Notes: generated by a model from the sequence alone, not told the origin. A stretch of DNA of 64,000 nucleotides from Clostridia bacterium (GCA_016938675.1 JAFGUF010000022.1:62001-126000), one strand, 5' to 3'. Positions 51,561-60,774 are shown, numbered from the stretch's first letter. Program-made: numbers and translations.

Positions 51561-51611
51561 AAATATTATGAGAGGAGTTATACATTTAAGAAAGGAGCAT
51601 AAAAAGTAAAT

Positions 51612-52040
51612 ATGTCAAATGAAGAGATATTCGGTATTATCAATTATTTAAATTCTTTATCATTCTCAGAATTTGAACTAGAAACAGGTGACCTCAAGAT
51701 ACGCATAAAGAGGGATTCATCCTCTGTTAAGTATATTGAAAAACAGCCAGACGAGGCCGCCGAAGCCACTCCACAAATAAAAATTGAAGAAGATAATAAC
51801 AAGCCAAGCATTTTAGCGCCTATTACCGGCGTTTATTACCAATCTTCCGCACCCGGCGAAAAGCCATTTGTAAAAGTTGGTGACACGGTTAAGGAAGGCG
51901 ATGTCCTCTGCATTCTGGAAGCAATGAAAAACATGATAGAGGTAACATCCGATAAAAGCGGGCAGATTGAGCAGATATTAGGCACAGACGGCGACTCCGT
52001 TGAAGAAGGCCAGGCTCTCTTTATCTTCAAGGGAGAGTAG
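51612..52040 (+). CDS. accB: Acetyl-CoA carboxylase biotin carboxyl carrier protein
   Basis: The 142-residue product has an N-terminal helix-rich domain, a Pro/Ala-poor linker (QPDEAAEATPQIKIEE) and a C-terminal biotinyl domain beginning APITGVYYQSSAPG. The biotinyl lysine is residue 106 in LEAMKNMIEV. The residue after the lysine is Asn rather than the usual Met of AMKM, a small departure. It is the first gene of the fatty acid operon. AAAGGAG lies 14 bases before the ATG, a long spacing, so translation may be modest or affected by the leader. The next gene starts 3 bases after the stop. Confidence 0.93.
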   Translation: MSNEEIFGIINYLNSLSFSEFELETGDLKIRIKRDSSSVKYIEKQPDEAAEATPQIKIEEDNNKPSILAPITGVYYQSSAPGEKPFVKVGDTVKEGDVLCILEAMKNMIEVTSDKSGQIEQILGTDGDSVEEGQALFIFKGE

Positions 52041-52043
52041 CAG

Positions 52044-53402
52044 ATGAATACAGTGCTTATTGCAAACCGCGGAGAGATTGCGGTTCGCATAATAAGAACA
52101 TGCAAAAAGCTTGGACTTAATTCAATTGCTGTCTACTCCGAAGCCGACAAAGATGCCTACTATACCAGAATCGCAGATCAGGCGGTTTGCATCGGCCCCG
52201 CTAAGGCCGAAAAAAGCTATCTGAATATAGATGCCATAATGACAGTAGCCAAGGTATACAATGCCTGTGCCATCCATCCCGGTATAGGATTTCTTTCCGA
52301 AAACTCCGATTTTCAGAGAGCATGTGAGGAATCCGGAATTATATTTATCGGCCCTGACGCCCTTTCGATGGACTTATTAGGCGACAAGGCGCATGCAAGG
52401 CAGCTGATGATAGATAACGATATACCTGTGCCGATGGGCTCAGACGGCGAAATAAACGACTATGACGAAGCGAAAGCTTTGGCGGACAGAATTGGCTATC
52501 CAGTTATTATTAAGGCTTCCCATGGCGGTGGTGGCGGTGGAATCAGAATAGTCCACGACCCTGAAAAATTTAAAAGTGAATTTATGCTTGTAAAAAAAGA
52601 GGCTCTTGCATCATTCGGAAGCGAAAGCGTATATATTGAGCAATACCTCCAAAAAACAAGGCATATAGAAGTACAGATACTGGCTGATGGCCACGGGAAT
52701 GTTCTGCATTTCGGTACAAGGGAATGCAGCATGCAGAGAAAGAACCAGAAGCTAGTTGAGGAAGCACCAGCGCCATTTATACCTGAAAGCATCAGGCATG
52801 AAATGGAGATGTGCGCAGTAAAAATAGCGGAAATCGCGAAATATAAAAATGCCGGAACAGTTGAGTTTCTGTTAACGGAAGATAATAAATTCTACTTCAT
52901 GGAGATGAACACACGAATTCAGGTGGAACATCCCGTAACAGAAGCAGTATATGGAATAGATTTGATAAAAGGCCAGATTCAGATTGCGCTTAACCATAAG
53001 TTTGCATTGGAACAAAAGGATATCAATGCCAGCGGACACGCAATCGAATGCAGGATAAACGCGGAAAACCCGGAAAAGAATTTCGCTCCCAGCCCAGGCA
53101 GGATAAAATCCATGCAGCTGCCGGGAGGTTTTGGAGTAAGGGTAGACAGCGGATATGCCGACAAAGATAAAATATCGCCCTTTTACGACTCCATGATACT
53201 AAAGGTGATATGCCATGGACAGACCAGAGATGAGGCCATTGCAGCATCATGCCAGGCTCTTTCTGAACTCGATATTCAAGGCGTTGATATAAACTCCGAT
53301 TTCGCAAAAACAATATTGAAGCATGAAGATTTCAAGACCGGCAATGTCCATACAAAGTGGATAGAGCAGGTGCTTTATGCGCAGGTATTCAAAAAAGCGT
53401 GA
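52044..53402 (+). CDS. accC: Acetyl-CoA carboxylase biotin carboxylase subunit
   Basis: The 452-residue product is a full biotin carboxylase. It has the N-terminal ANRGEIAVRIIRTCKKLG, the ATP-grasp glycine loop KASHGGGGGGIRIV near residue 158, EVQILADGHGNVLHFGTREC and the catalytic MEMNTRIQVEHPVTE near 286. It carboxylates biotin on AccB with ATP and bicarbonate. AccC is 3 bases downstream of accB. Length fits the 445-455 residue family. Confidence 0.97.
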   Translation: MNTVLIANRGEIAVRIIRTCKKLGLNSIAVYSEADKDAYYTRIADQAVCIGPAKAEKSYLNIDAIMTVAKVYNACAIHPGIGFLSENSDFQRACEESGIIFIGPDALSMDLLGDKAHARQLMIDNDIPVPMGSDGEINDYDEAKALADRIGYPVIIKASHGGGGGGIRIVHDPEKFKSEFMLVKKEALASFGSESVYIEQYLQKTRHIEVQILADGHGNVLHFGTRECSMQRKNQKLVEEAPAPFIPESIRHEMEMCAVKIAEIAKYKNAGTVEFLLTEDNKFYFMEMNTRIQVEHPVTEAVYGIDLIKGQIQIALNHKFALEQKDINASGHAIECRINAENPEKNFAPSPGRIKSMQLPGGFGVRVDSGYADKDKISPFYDSMILKVICHGQTRDEAIAASCQALSELDIQGVDINSDFAKTILKHEDFKTGNVHTKWIEQVLYAQVFKKA

Positions 53403-53434
53403 TTTATTCGCGCAGTTAAAGCGGAGAAATGTCA

Positions 53435-54253
53435 ATGAAACTATTTGACGAAAATATAAACACAGCCAAAGACTTAACAGAAATTAAGAAACCAGAATTT
53501 TTAAAGTGCTCAGAATGCGGCAGAGAGATACTTAAAGAGCTGGTTCACTCCAACCTGTCCACATGCGTATACTGCGGATATCTTTTTCGCGTACCGGCAA
53601 AAAATAGAATCGACATGATCGCCGACAAAGAGACCTTCATTGAAATTGGAGCCGAGAAAACAAGTACAGATCCGCTCAATTTCCCGGATTACCCTGATAA
53701 GCTGGAGAAGGCAAAGGAAGCCTCCGGCATGAATGAAGCAATAATTACCGGAATATGCAAAATCGGCGGATACAAAGCAGGCCTTGCCGTAATGGATTCA
53801 TACTTCATGATGGGCAGCATGGGCCAGATGGTGGGCGAAAAAATAACAGACCTTGCTGAGGAATGCACAAAGCAGAATCTTCCCTTGATTATTTTTTCAG
53901 CTTCGGGCGGAGCAAGAATGCAGGAAGGCATAATATCGCTTCTCCAGATGTCACGTACCACCGCAGCATTAAACAGAATGCATGATGCCGGGCTGCCTTA
54001 TTTAAGCGTGCTGACAAATCCTACAACAGGCGGAGTGACGGCTAGCTTTGCAATGCAGGGCGACATCATTATCTCTGAACCCAAGGCTTTAATAGGCTTT
54101 GCAGGTCCAAGAGTTATACAGCAGACTGTAAAGGACAAACTGCCCGAAGAATTCCAGACAGCGGAGTTTCTATTAAAGCAGGGCATGATAGACCGGATAG
54201 TAGAGCGCAGGGAGCTGAGGACAGTGCTTGCGCAGATATTATCGCTTCACTGA
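53435..54253 (+). CDS. accD: Acetyl-CoA carboxylase carboxyltransferase subunit beta
   Basis: I prefer ATG 53435 (MKLFDENINTAK) to the track start at 53429 because GCGGAG lies about 8 bases upstream. The 272-residue product has the AccD zinc ribbon, CSECGREI then CVYCG, near residues 26-50, and the carboxyltransferase core with SASGGARMQEGIISLLQMS near 150 and TNPTTGGVTASFAMQGD. With AccA it forms the alpha2beta2 carboxyltransferase that makes malonyl-CoA. Follows accC by 32 bases. Confidence 0.95.
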   Translation: MKLFDENINTAKDLTEIKKPEFLKCSECGREILKELVHSNLSTCVYCGYLFRVPAKNRIDMIADKETFIEIGAEKTSTDPLNFPDYPDKLEKAKEASGMNEAIITGICKIGGYKAGLAVMDSYFMMGSMGQMVGEKITDLAEECTKQNLPLIIFSASGGARMQEGIISLLQMSRTTAALNRMHDAGLPYLSVLTNPTTGGVTASFAMQGDIIISEPKALIGFAGPRVIQQTVKDKLPEEFQTAEFLLKQGMIDRIVERRELRTVLAQILSLH

Positions 54254-54279
54254 CAAATATGGACGAAAAGGAGAAAAAT

Positions 54280-55113
54280 ATGCAGGCATACATCCCGCAG
54301 GCGGACAATATTGAAATTTCAGCTGCATGGAAAAAAGTCCAAACGGCCAGAATGCAGAACCGCCCGCAGTCCAGAGACTACATAAATGCTCTTTGCCAAG
54401 ATTTCTTTGAAGTGAAGGGCGACAGATGCCTGGGCGATGACGACGCGATAGTTACAGGCATTGGAAGAATAAATGAAACCGTATTTACAATAATAGGCCA
54501 GCAGAAAGGCATAACAATAGAGGAAAAGAAGGCTTGCAGTTTTGGCATGGCAAACCCGGAAGGCTATAGAAAATCCATGCGTGCCATACGGCAGGCTGAA
54601 AAATTCAATCGCCCCATACTCACTCTGATTGATACGCCCGGTGCATTCTGCGGAATAAAGGCGGAGGAAAAGGGCCAGGGAACAGTAATAGCAGAGCACC
54701 TGCAGCTGATAGCCAGCGCGAAAGTACCCGTGATAGCTGTAGTTTTAGGCGAAGGCGGAAGCGGCGGCGCATTGGCTCTTGCGCTCTCTGACAAACTGGC
54801 GCTGCTTGAAAACAGCTACTTTTCTGTAATTTCGCCGGAGGGCTGTGCCTCGATACTTTTTAAGGATTCATCGAAAGCTCAGCTGGCTGCTGAAAGCCTG
54901 TGCCTTACTCCTGATGACCTTATAAAGTTCGGTATAGCAGACGATATAATCAAGGAAAAGCCGGGCTATTCGCGGGAAAACATGGCCTATACTGTATATA
55001 AGGTAAAGCAGAAAATCAAGGAATATATAGATGAGCTCAGCAGCTATTCAGGCGAAGATCTGGTAAAGCGCAGATATGAGAAGCTTCTTAACATGAAAGG
55101 ATTCAACAATTGA
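54280..55113 (+). CDS. accA: Acetyl-CoA carboxylase carboxyltransferase subunit alpha
   Basis: The track starts at 54259, but ATG 54280 (MQAYIPQADNIEI) has AAGGAG 6 bases upstream. The 277-residue product contains IGQQKGITIEEK near residue 68, NPEGYRKSMRAIRQAEKFNR, TLIDTPGAFCGIKAEEKGQG near 112 and GEGGSGGALALALSDKLALL near 150. It pairs with AccD. It lacks a long N-terminal coiled coil, so it is shorter than the E. coli subunit, as in many Firmicutes. The stop overlaps the fabH TTG start. Confidence 0.95.
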   Translation: MQAYIPQADNIEISAAWKKVQTARMQNRPQSRDYINALCQDFFEVKGDRCLGDDDAIVTGIGRINETVFTIIGQQKGITIEEKKACSFGMANPEGYRKSMRAIRQAEKFNRPILTLIDTPGAFCGIKAEEKGQGTVIAEHLQLIASAKVPVIAVVLGEGGSGGALALALSDKLALLENSYFSVISPEGCASILFKDSSKAQLAAESLCLTPDDLIKFGIADDIIKEKPGYSRENMAYTVYKVKQKIKEYIDELSSYSGEDLVKRRYEKLLNMKGFNN

Positions 55114-56084
55114 GTATTAACACAAAAATAACAGGTGTAGGGTCATATCTTCCCGAAACAATTGTTACAAACGCAATGATTGAGGATATACTTGACACAT
55201 CCGATGAATGGATAATCAAAAGGACAGGAATAAGGCAACGCAGAGTAGTAAAGGACGAAACCACAACATATATGGCGGTGGAAGCCGCGAAAAGAGCAGT
55301 AGAAAATGCGGGAATTAAATCAGAAAATATAGAGCTGATAATAGGCTCTACAATATCAGGCGACGTATCCAGTCCAGCAATAGCCTCCTATGTGCAAAGA
55401 ACATTGGGATGCGAAAATGTGGCTGCTATGGATGTGGCTGCCGGCTGCACGGGCTTCATCTATGCGATGGCGACCGCCATTTCATTGATGGAGACATTGA
55501 ACAAGAATACTGCCGTGGTAGTAGCATCTGAAAATCTTTCCTGCCGCTCAGACTGGAGCGATAGATCATCATGCATACTCTTCGGCGACGGGGCAGGCGC
55601 AGTTGTAATAGAAAGAAGTGAATCAAACTCAATCTATCACCCTGTGCTTCACGCAATACCTGATACCGACGATGTATTGTACGTAGCCAGCTCAAAGTAT
55701 GCACATCCCTGGAGTAAAGACATAGCTACAGATGACTGCGCAATTAGAATGGACGGCAAGAAGGTATTTGCTTTCGCCGTTGACGCAGTGGAAAAGACCC
55801 TGAATGAACTTACAGAGCTATGCGGCGACAAACCAATAACAAAGATAATTCTTCATCAGGCAAACAACAGAATTATCAGGTATGCGGCGACATCATCAAG
55901 CTATGACAAGGATCAGTTCTTTGTAAATGTAGACAGGCTCGCAAACACGTCCTCTGCATCAATACCTCTTGCAATAGATGAAGCAGCAAGAGAAGGATGG
56001 CTAAAAAAAGGAGATGTGGTGGCACTTGTCGGTTTCGGTGCCGGCTTATCCTACGGCGGAATAATTATCGAATGGGCTATATAA
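55110..56084 (+). CDS. fabH: Beta-ketoacyl-ACP synthase III
   Basis: The 324-residue product has the FabH motifs: NAMIEDILDTSDEWIIKRTG near residue 20, the catalytic cysteine in DVAAGCTGFIYAM near 112, HQANNRII near 250 and ANTSSASIPLA near 280 (Cys-His-Asn triad). It starts fatty acid chains by joining acetyl-CoA and malonyl-ACP. Translation appears to start at a TTG overlapping the accA stop, with AAAGGA 8 bases upstream. A short GNRA-type hairpin (AGGGC-GCAA-GCCTT) lies in the 69-base gap before acpP. Confidence 0.95.
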   Translation: MSINTKITGVGSYLPETIVTNAMIEDILDTSDEWIIKRTGIRQRRVVKDETTTYMAVEAAKRAVENAGIKSENIELIIGSTISGDVSSPAIASYVQRTLGCENVAAMDVAAGCTGFIYAMATAISLMETLNKNTAVVVASENLSCRSDWSDRSSCILFGDGAGAVVIERSESNSIYHPVLHAIPDTDDVLYVASSKYAHPWSKDIATDDCAIRMDGKKVFAFAVDAVEKTLNELTELCGDKPITKIILHQANNRIIRYAATSSSYDKDQFFVNVDRLANTSSASIPLAIDEAAREGWLKKGDVVALVGFGAGLSYGGIIIEWAI

Positions 56085-56153
56085 CATGATATTAGGGCGC
56101 AAGCCTTTAATATAAAACAAACATTATTATTTATTTTGAAAGGTATTATAAAA

Positions 56154-56372
56154 ATGAAAGAACAAATTATAGCAATTTTAATGGAACAATTAGATTTAGA
56201 AAGAGACGACATCAAGGACGATTCAGACTTTGTAGAAGACCTCGAGATGGATTCACTGGACATGATGGAACTGGTAATTGAAATCGAAAAAAAATTGGGC
56301 CTTTCCATTGACAATGAAAAGCTCTCTGAAATCCACTGCATGAATGACCTGATGGAATACATCGAGGCATAA
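56154..56372 (+). CDS. acpP: Acyl carrier protein
   Basis: The ATG at 56154 (MKEQIIAILMEQLDLE) has GAAAGG 10 bases upstream, unlike the track TTG start. The 72-residue product shows DSDFVEDLEMDSLDMMELVI, in which the serine of DSLD near residue 36 carries the phosphopantetheine arm. It is acidic, as ACPs are. It lies between fabH and fabK and is the acyl shuttle for all enzymes of this operon. The DSDF variant for the usual DLxL is common in Clostridia. Confidence 0.95.
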   Translation: MKEQIIAILMEQLDLERDDIKDDSDFVEDLEMDSLDMMELVIEIEKKLGLSIDNEKLSEIHCMNDLMEYIEA

Positions 56373-56373
56373 A

Positions 56374-57327
56374 ATGACTGCCAAGCAAAGAATAACAGAA
56401 ATGTTCAATATCCGATACCCCATTATCCAGGGCGGCATGGCCTGGGTATCGGATGCCTCTTTGGCGGCAGCTGTATCTGAAGCGGGAGGCCTAGGCGTGA
56501 TAGCCGCGGGCAACGCACCGGCCAACTGGGTAAAAGAGCAGATTGAACTACTAAAAAGCAAAACGGATAAGCCCTTTGGCGTAAACGTTATGCTGCTAAG
56601 CCCATTTGTGGATGAAGTAGCTCAGGTAGTTGTAGAATCTAAAGCAGACGTTATTATAACAGGTGCCGGCAACCCTGCAAAATACATGAAAATGTGGCAG
56701 GATACAGGGGCAAAGGTTGTGCCTGTGGTAGCCAGCAGCGCACTTGCAGCAATGATGGAAAAGATGGGCGCGGATGCCGTTGTAGCCGAAGGCTGCGAAG
56801 CAGGCGGACATATTGGCGAGCTGACTACAATGGTGCTTGTTCCCGATATACTTCAATCAGTAAGTATACCTGTAGTAGCGGCTGGCGGAATATATGACAG
56901 CAGAACAGCGCTTGCAGCATTCTGTCTTGGCGCAGACGCCATTCAGGTCGGAACTCGCTTCATAATGGCTTCAGAGTGCAATGCTCACCAGAACTACAAA
57001 GACAAAATAAAGAAAGCAAAAGACATAGACAGCAAAGTGACAGGGCGCGTAACAGGCCACCCAGTCCGCCTGATACGCAACGCCTTAGCCAGAAAAATGC
57101 TGGCGGCTGAATATGAAGCTAATGCCGTTGAAGTTTTAGAAGAGATGGGCTCAGGCTCATTGCGCGCAGCCGTAGTCGAAGGCGACATCAAGGAGGGCTC
57201 ATTTATGGCCGGACAGGTTGCATGCATGCTGAATGATGAAATGAGCGCAAAGGAAATAATTGAAGAGATATTCTCAAACGAAAAAATGACTGCTGTGCTT
57301 AAAGATGCATCAAGATTCATTAAATAA
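56374..57327 (+). CDS. fabK: Enoyl-ACP reductase II (FMN-dependent)
   Basis: The 317-residue product has the FabK/2-nitropropane dioxygenase fold: RYPIIQGGMAWVSDASLAAA at residue 9, the phosphate-binding AAGGIYDSRTALAAFCLGAD near 170 and VAEGCEAGGHIGELTT near 130. It reduces trans-2-enoyl-ACP with NAD(P)H and FMN. This explains the absence of fabI in the operon and suggests triclosan tolerance as known for FabK species. It starts one base after the acpP stop. Confidence 0.95.
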   Translation: MTAKQRITEMFNIRYPIIQGGMAWVSDASLAAAVSEAGGLGVIAAGNAPANWVKEQIELLKSKTDKPFGVNVMLLSPFVDEVAQVVVESKADVIITGAGNPAKYMKMWQDTGAKVVPVVASSALAAMMEKMGADAVVAEGCEAGGHIGELTTMVLVPDILQSVSIPVVAAGGIYDSRTALAAFCLGADAIQVGTRFIMASECNAHQNYKDKIKKAKDIDSKVTGRVTGHPVRLIRNALARKMLAAEYEANAVEVLEEMGSGSLRAAVVEGDIKEGSFMAGQVACMLNDEMSAKEIIEEIFSNEKMTAVLKDASRFIK

Positions 57328-57339
57328 GGATACTATATT

Positions 57340-58263
57340 ATGAAAAGAGCAATACTGTTCCCTGGACAGGGAGCGCAGGAAACCGGCATGGGAAAAGACC
57401 TATATGAAAGCAGCGCAGTATACAGGGAAGTTTTTGATTCCATAGATGCAGGGCTTGACTTCTCACTCAAGGAATCCTGCTTTGAAGGCGTGAATATGGA
57501 CAAAAGTGAATATGTTCAGCCTGCAATATATGCCCATTCTGTAGCGCTGCTTAAAGCACTTGGAATCGGCGCGGATATATACGCGGGGCTTTCGCTTGGC
57601 GAGTATTCCGCAATGACGGCTGTAAACATGCAAGACGCCGTAAAGGGCGCTCAGCTGGTAAACCAAAGAGGAAACATTATGGACTCTGCTGTGGAATATG
57701 GCAAAGGCGGCATGATGTCCGTACTGGGCCTTGATATGGAATCTGTTGAAAAAGCACTGGCAGAGTATGGCAACATCTGGGTAGCCAATCACCTTTCGGA
57801 GGGCAATATAATAATAGCAGGCGAAAAAGAAAGCGTAGAGAAATCTGAAAGCAGATTTATTGAACTGGGCGCGAAGACAATAGTCCTGAATACCAGCGGA
57901 CCGTTCCACACGCCTATGCTTGAAAGCGCAGCCGAAAAATTCATAGAGCATTTGAAGAAGGCCGATTTCAAAGAACCTGACGCAATTATTTATTCAAATT
58001 ATACAGCAATGCCCTATGAAAGCGCAGCCGATGCACCACATCTGCTTTCAAAGCAGATGTCAAACCCTGTAAGATGGCATGAGATAACTGAAAAGCTCAT
58101 AGCCCTAGGCGTAGATGAGTTTGTGGAAATAGGCCCATCAATGGTGCTGAGCAAGATGCTGAAAAGAAGGCTTAAGGAAAGCGACGTAAAAATTCATTCA
58201 GTAAGAAACCTGAAGACATTTGAAAAATATTTGGAAGAACAAAAGGAGACGTATAATGGCTAA
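57340..58263 (+). CDS. fabD: Malonyl-CoA:ACP transacylase
   Basis: The 307-residue product has LFPGQGAQETGMGKDLYES at the N-terminus, the nucleophile elbow GLSLGEYSAMTA near residue 88 and the catalytic histidine in NTSGPFHTPMLESA near residue 190. It loads malonyl groups onto ACP. It overlaps the fabG start by 8 bases. Length is normal for bacterial FabD. Confidence 0.95.
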   Translation: MKRAILFPGQGAQETGMGKDLYESSAVYREVFDSIDAGLDFSLKESCFEGVNMDKSEYVQPAIYAHSVALLKALGIGADIYAGLSLGEYSAMTAVNMQDAVKGAQLVNQRGNIMDSAVEYGKGGMMSVLGLDMESVEKALAEYGNIWVANHLSEGNIIIAGEKESVEKSESRFIELGAKTIVLNTSGPFHTPMLESAAEKFIEHLKKADFKEPDAIIYSNYTAMPYESAADAPHLLSKQMSNPVRWHEITEKLIALGVDEFVEIGPSMVLSKMLKRRLKESDVKIHSVRNLKTFEKYLEEQKETYNG

Positions 58264-58990
58264 AACAGCGCTTGTTACCGGCGCATCAGGCGGAATAGGC
58301 CAGGCAGTGGCCGCAGAGCTTGCATCCATTGGCTTCGACATAGGAATACATTACAATTCAAATGAAGCTAAGGCGATTGAAACCAAACACATAGTCGAAT
58401 CCTATGGGCAGAAAGCCTTGCTGCTTAAGGCCGATCTAAAATCATCAGAGGAATGCAGCTTTATTGTGCAAAAATGCATTGATGAGTTAGGCGGGATCTA
58501 TGCACTTGTCAATAACGCAGGCATCACAAAAGACGGCCTTGCTATGCGCATGAGCGATGACGATTTTACGGAAGTTATTGCAGCAAATTTAAACTCATGC
58601 TTTTATATGACAAGAGCCGCCCTTCCCCACCTTCTTAAAAAGCGTGAGGGCAGGATAGTTAATATATCATCTGTAATCGGACTAACCGGCAATGCAGGAC
58701 AGGCTAATTATGCTGCTTCAAAGGCCGGGATAATAGGCTTCACCAAATCTATAGCAAAGGAAGCGGCATCCCGCAATATATGCGTGAACGCAGTTGCCCC
58801 GGGATACATTGTTACTCCCATGACTGAAACATTGAATGACAAGGTAAAAGAAACAATTCAAGAGAAGATACCTCTTAAGCGCCTAGGCACTCCGGAAGAT
58901 GCCGCTAATATCGTGGGCTTCCTCTGCTCCGAAAAAGCAGGTTATATCACGGGCCAGGTCATCTGCGTAGACGGCGGCATGATAATTTAA
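58256..58990 (+). CDS. fabG: 3-oxoacyl-ACP reductase
   Basis: The ATG at 58256 (MAKTALVTGASGGIG) follows AAAAGGAG by 7 bases; the track start lies inside fabD. The 244-residue short-chain dehydrogenase has the TGASGGIG cofactor loop, NNAGITKDGLAMRM, the catalytic serine in NISSVIG, and YAASKAG near residue 151. It reduces beta-ketoacyl-ACP with NADPH. It is translationally coupled to fabD. Confidence 0.95.
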   Translation: MAKTALVTGASGGIGQAVAAELASIGFDIGIHYNSNEAKAIETKHIVESYGQKALLLKADLKSSEECSFIVQKCIDELGGIYALVNNAGITKDGLAMRMSDDDFTEVIAANLNSCFYMTRAALPHLLKKREGRIVNISSVIGLTGNAGQANYAASKAGIIGFTKSIAKEAASRNICVNAVAPGYIVTPMTETLNDKVKETIQEKIPLKRLGTPEDAANIVGFLCSEKAGYITGQVICVDGGMII

Positions 58991-59012
58991 CTCTGGAAAG
59001 GAAATTTAGATT

Positions 59013-60242
59013 ATGGCAAATCGCGTAGTTATTACCGGTATGGGGGCCGTTTGCCCTCTGGGCGATAATATCGCTGAAATATATGAAAACGCAAAAAACG
59101 GTGTGTGCGGCATTGTTCCTGCCACGATGTTTGACACGGAACAAATAAACAATGTACACTTCGCGGGAGAAGTGAAGGACTTCGACCCCAGTCAATACAT
59201 CGCCAAGCGTGAAGCAAGAAGGCTCGACAGATTCGCACAGTTTGCAATATACGCTGGCATGCAGGCGTTTGAAGACTCCGGCCTTGCAGAATATGACCCC
59301 TACAGGGTAGGCGTGATACTAGGCAGCGGCATGGGCGGGCTTGAGACCATTTGCGAACAGAACGAATCAATGATTACATCGGGAATGAACACAGTATCAT
59401 CTCTGTTTATCCCTAAGTCAATCATAAACCTAGCTGCCGGCAGCCTAGCTATAAAGCTGAATCTGAACGGACTGTGCTACAGTGTTGTCTCGGCCTGCGC
59501 TTCGGGGACAGATGCAATAGGCCTAGCCTACCAAGCAGTAAAAAACAATCAGGCTGACGCTGTGCTTGTAGGCGGCGCAGAGGCAGTTATCGGCAATCTC
59601 GGTGTCCAGGGATTCAACCAAATGGGTGCACTTTCGAATTCTGATAAACTGGAAAGAGCCAGCATACCATTTGATAAGGAGCGTAACGGCTTCGTAATGG
59701 GTGAAGGGGCGGCATTCATGCTGGTAGAAAGCTATGAGCATGCGCAAAAGCGAAACGCCCATATTTACGGCGAAATAGCAGGATTCGGGCAGACATGCGA
59801 CGCGAATCACATAACAGCGCCAATGGAGGGCGGTATACACGCGGCTAGAGCCATGGAAATGGCTGTAGAAGAAGCAGGCATAGCAAAGGAGAAAGTCGGC
59901 TATATCAATGCCCACGGCACAGGAACACCGCTTAACGATAAAACCGAAACATCCGCCATAATTACCTGCTTTGGTGATCACAGCAAAAGCATTGCGGTAT
60001 CCTCAACCAAGTCAATGACCGGCCACTTGCTGGGAGCAGCGGGCGCCATAGAAGCCATACTCACGGTTATGTCATTAGGCGAATCAATAGCTCTTCCAAC
60101 TATAAACTATCAGATCCCTGATGAAGAATGCACACTAAATTATGTGCCAAATAAACGGCAGGCAATTTCCTGTGAATACGCAATATCCAATTCATTGGGC
60201 TTCGGCGGGCACAACAGCTCCCTGCTGTTTAAAAAGGGCTAA
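59013..60242 (+). CDS. fabF: Beta-ketoacyl-ACP synthase II
   Basis: The 409-residue product has VVITGMGAVCPLGDNIAEI at its N-terminus, the active cysteine in SVVSACASGTDAIGLAY near residue 163, and the histidines in YINAHGTGTPLNDK near 303 and KSMTGHLLGAAGAIEA near 338. It elongates acyl-ACP. AAAGGA precedes the ATG, 22 bases after fabG. Motifs and length fit FabF rather than FabB. Confidence 0.96.
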   Translation: MANRVVITGMGAVCPLGDNIAEIYENAKNGVCGIVPATMFDTEQINNVHFAGEVKDFDPSQYIAKREARRLDRFAQFAIYAGMQAFEDSGLAEYDPYRVGVILGSGMGGLETICEQNESMITSGMNTVSSLFIPKSIINLAAGSLAIKLNLNGLCYSVVSACASGTDAIGLAYQAVKNNQADAVLVGGAEAVIGNLGVQGFNQMGALSNSDKLERASIPFDKERNGFVMGEGAAFMLVESYEHAQKRNAHIYGEIAGFGQTCDANHITAPMEGGIHAARAMEMAVEEAGIAKEKVGYINAHGTGTPLNDKTETSAIITCFGDHSKSIAVSSTKSMTGHLLGAAGAIEAILTVMSLGESIALPTINYQIPDEECTLNYVPNKRQAISCEYAISNSLGFGGHNSSLLFKKG

Positions 60243-60265
60243 AAACATAACGAAAGGCAAAGCAG

Positions 60266-60700
60266 ATGTTTGGAATAGAAGAAATCAAGAATATACTTCC
60301 CCACAGAGAACCTTTTCTGATGATTGACAAAGTGGTAGAAAACAAACCCGGCGACACGACAAAGGCGATAAAAGCAATTAGCGCGAATGAATGGTATTTC
60401 CAGGGCCATTTTGAAAAAACCAAAGTGATGCCCGGTGTTCTTATAATTGAAGCTATTGCCCAGACCGGTGGAATAGCCATACTGACAATGGATGAAATGA
60501 AAGGCAAACTGGCCTTCCTAGCAAGGATAAACAAAGCTCGCTTTATGCAGAAAGTTGTGCCGGGTGATATACTGGAACTAGAAACCAAAATTACTACATT
60601 CAAGCTGAACGTAGGAATAGGTGAAGGAATAGCTAAAGTAAACGGCAAGATCGCCGCCAAATGCGAATTAACCTTCGCAATAGGTGACGAGGAAAATTGA
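60266..60700 (+). CDS. fabZ: 3-hydroxyacyl-ACP dehydratase
   Basis: The 144-residue product has LPHREPFLMIDKVVE near residue 12, QGHFEKTKVMPGVLIIEAIAQTGG near 48 with the catalytic His and Glu (only part quoted for context), and KARFMQKVVPGD near 92 as the hot-dog fold continues. It dehydrates beta-hydroxyacyl-ACP. It ends the operon, which lacks a visible fabM-type isomerase, so unsaturation may come from FabZ or a gene elsewhere. A terminator follows. Confidence 0.95.
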   Translation: MFGIEEIKNILPHREPFLMIDKVVENKPGDTTKAIKAISANEWYFQGHFEKTKVMPGVLIIEAIAQTGGIAILTMDEMKGKLAFLARINKARFMQKVVPGDILELETKITTFKLNVGIGEGIAKVNGKIAAKCELTFAIGDEEN

Positions 60701-60737
60701 CAAAATTCTCTCCTTAGGTAATTATATATACACTTTT

Positions 60738-60772
60738 AAGAGCAATCCTCAAATGGATTGCTCTCTTTTTTT
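60738..60772 (+). terminator. Terminator after the acc-fab operon
   Basis: AAGAGCAATCC pairs with GGATTGCTCT (10 bp, 5-6-base loop) and is followed by TTTTTTT. Confidence 0.88.
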
Positions 60773-60774
60773 AC

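Noticed and set aside
57463-57951. Minus-strand 162-codon ORF
   Set aside because: Lies fully inside fabD, has no ribosome binding site or family match, and is an antisense shadow.
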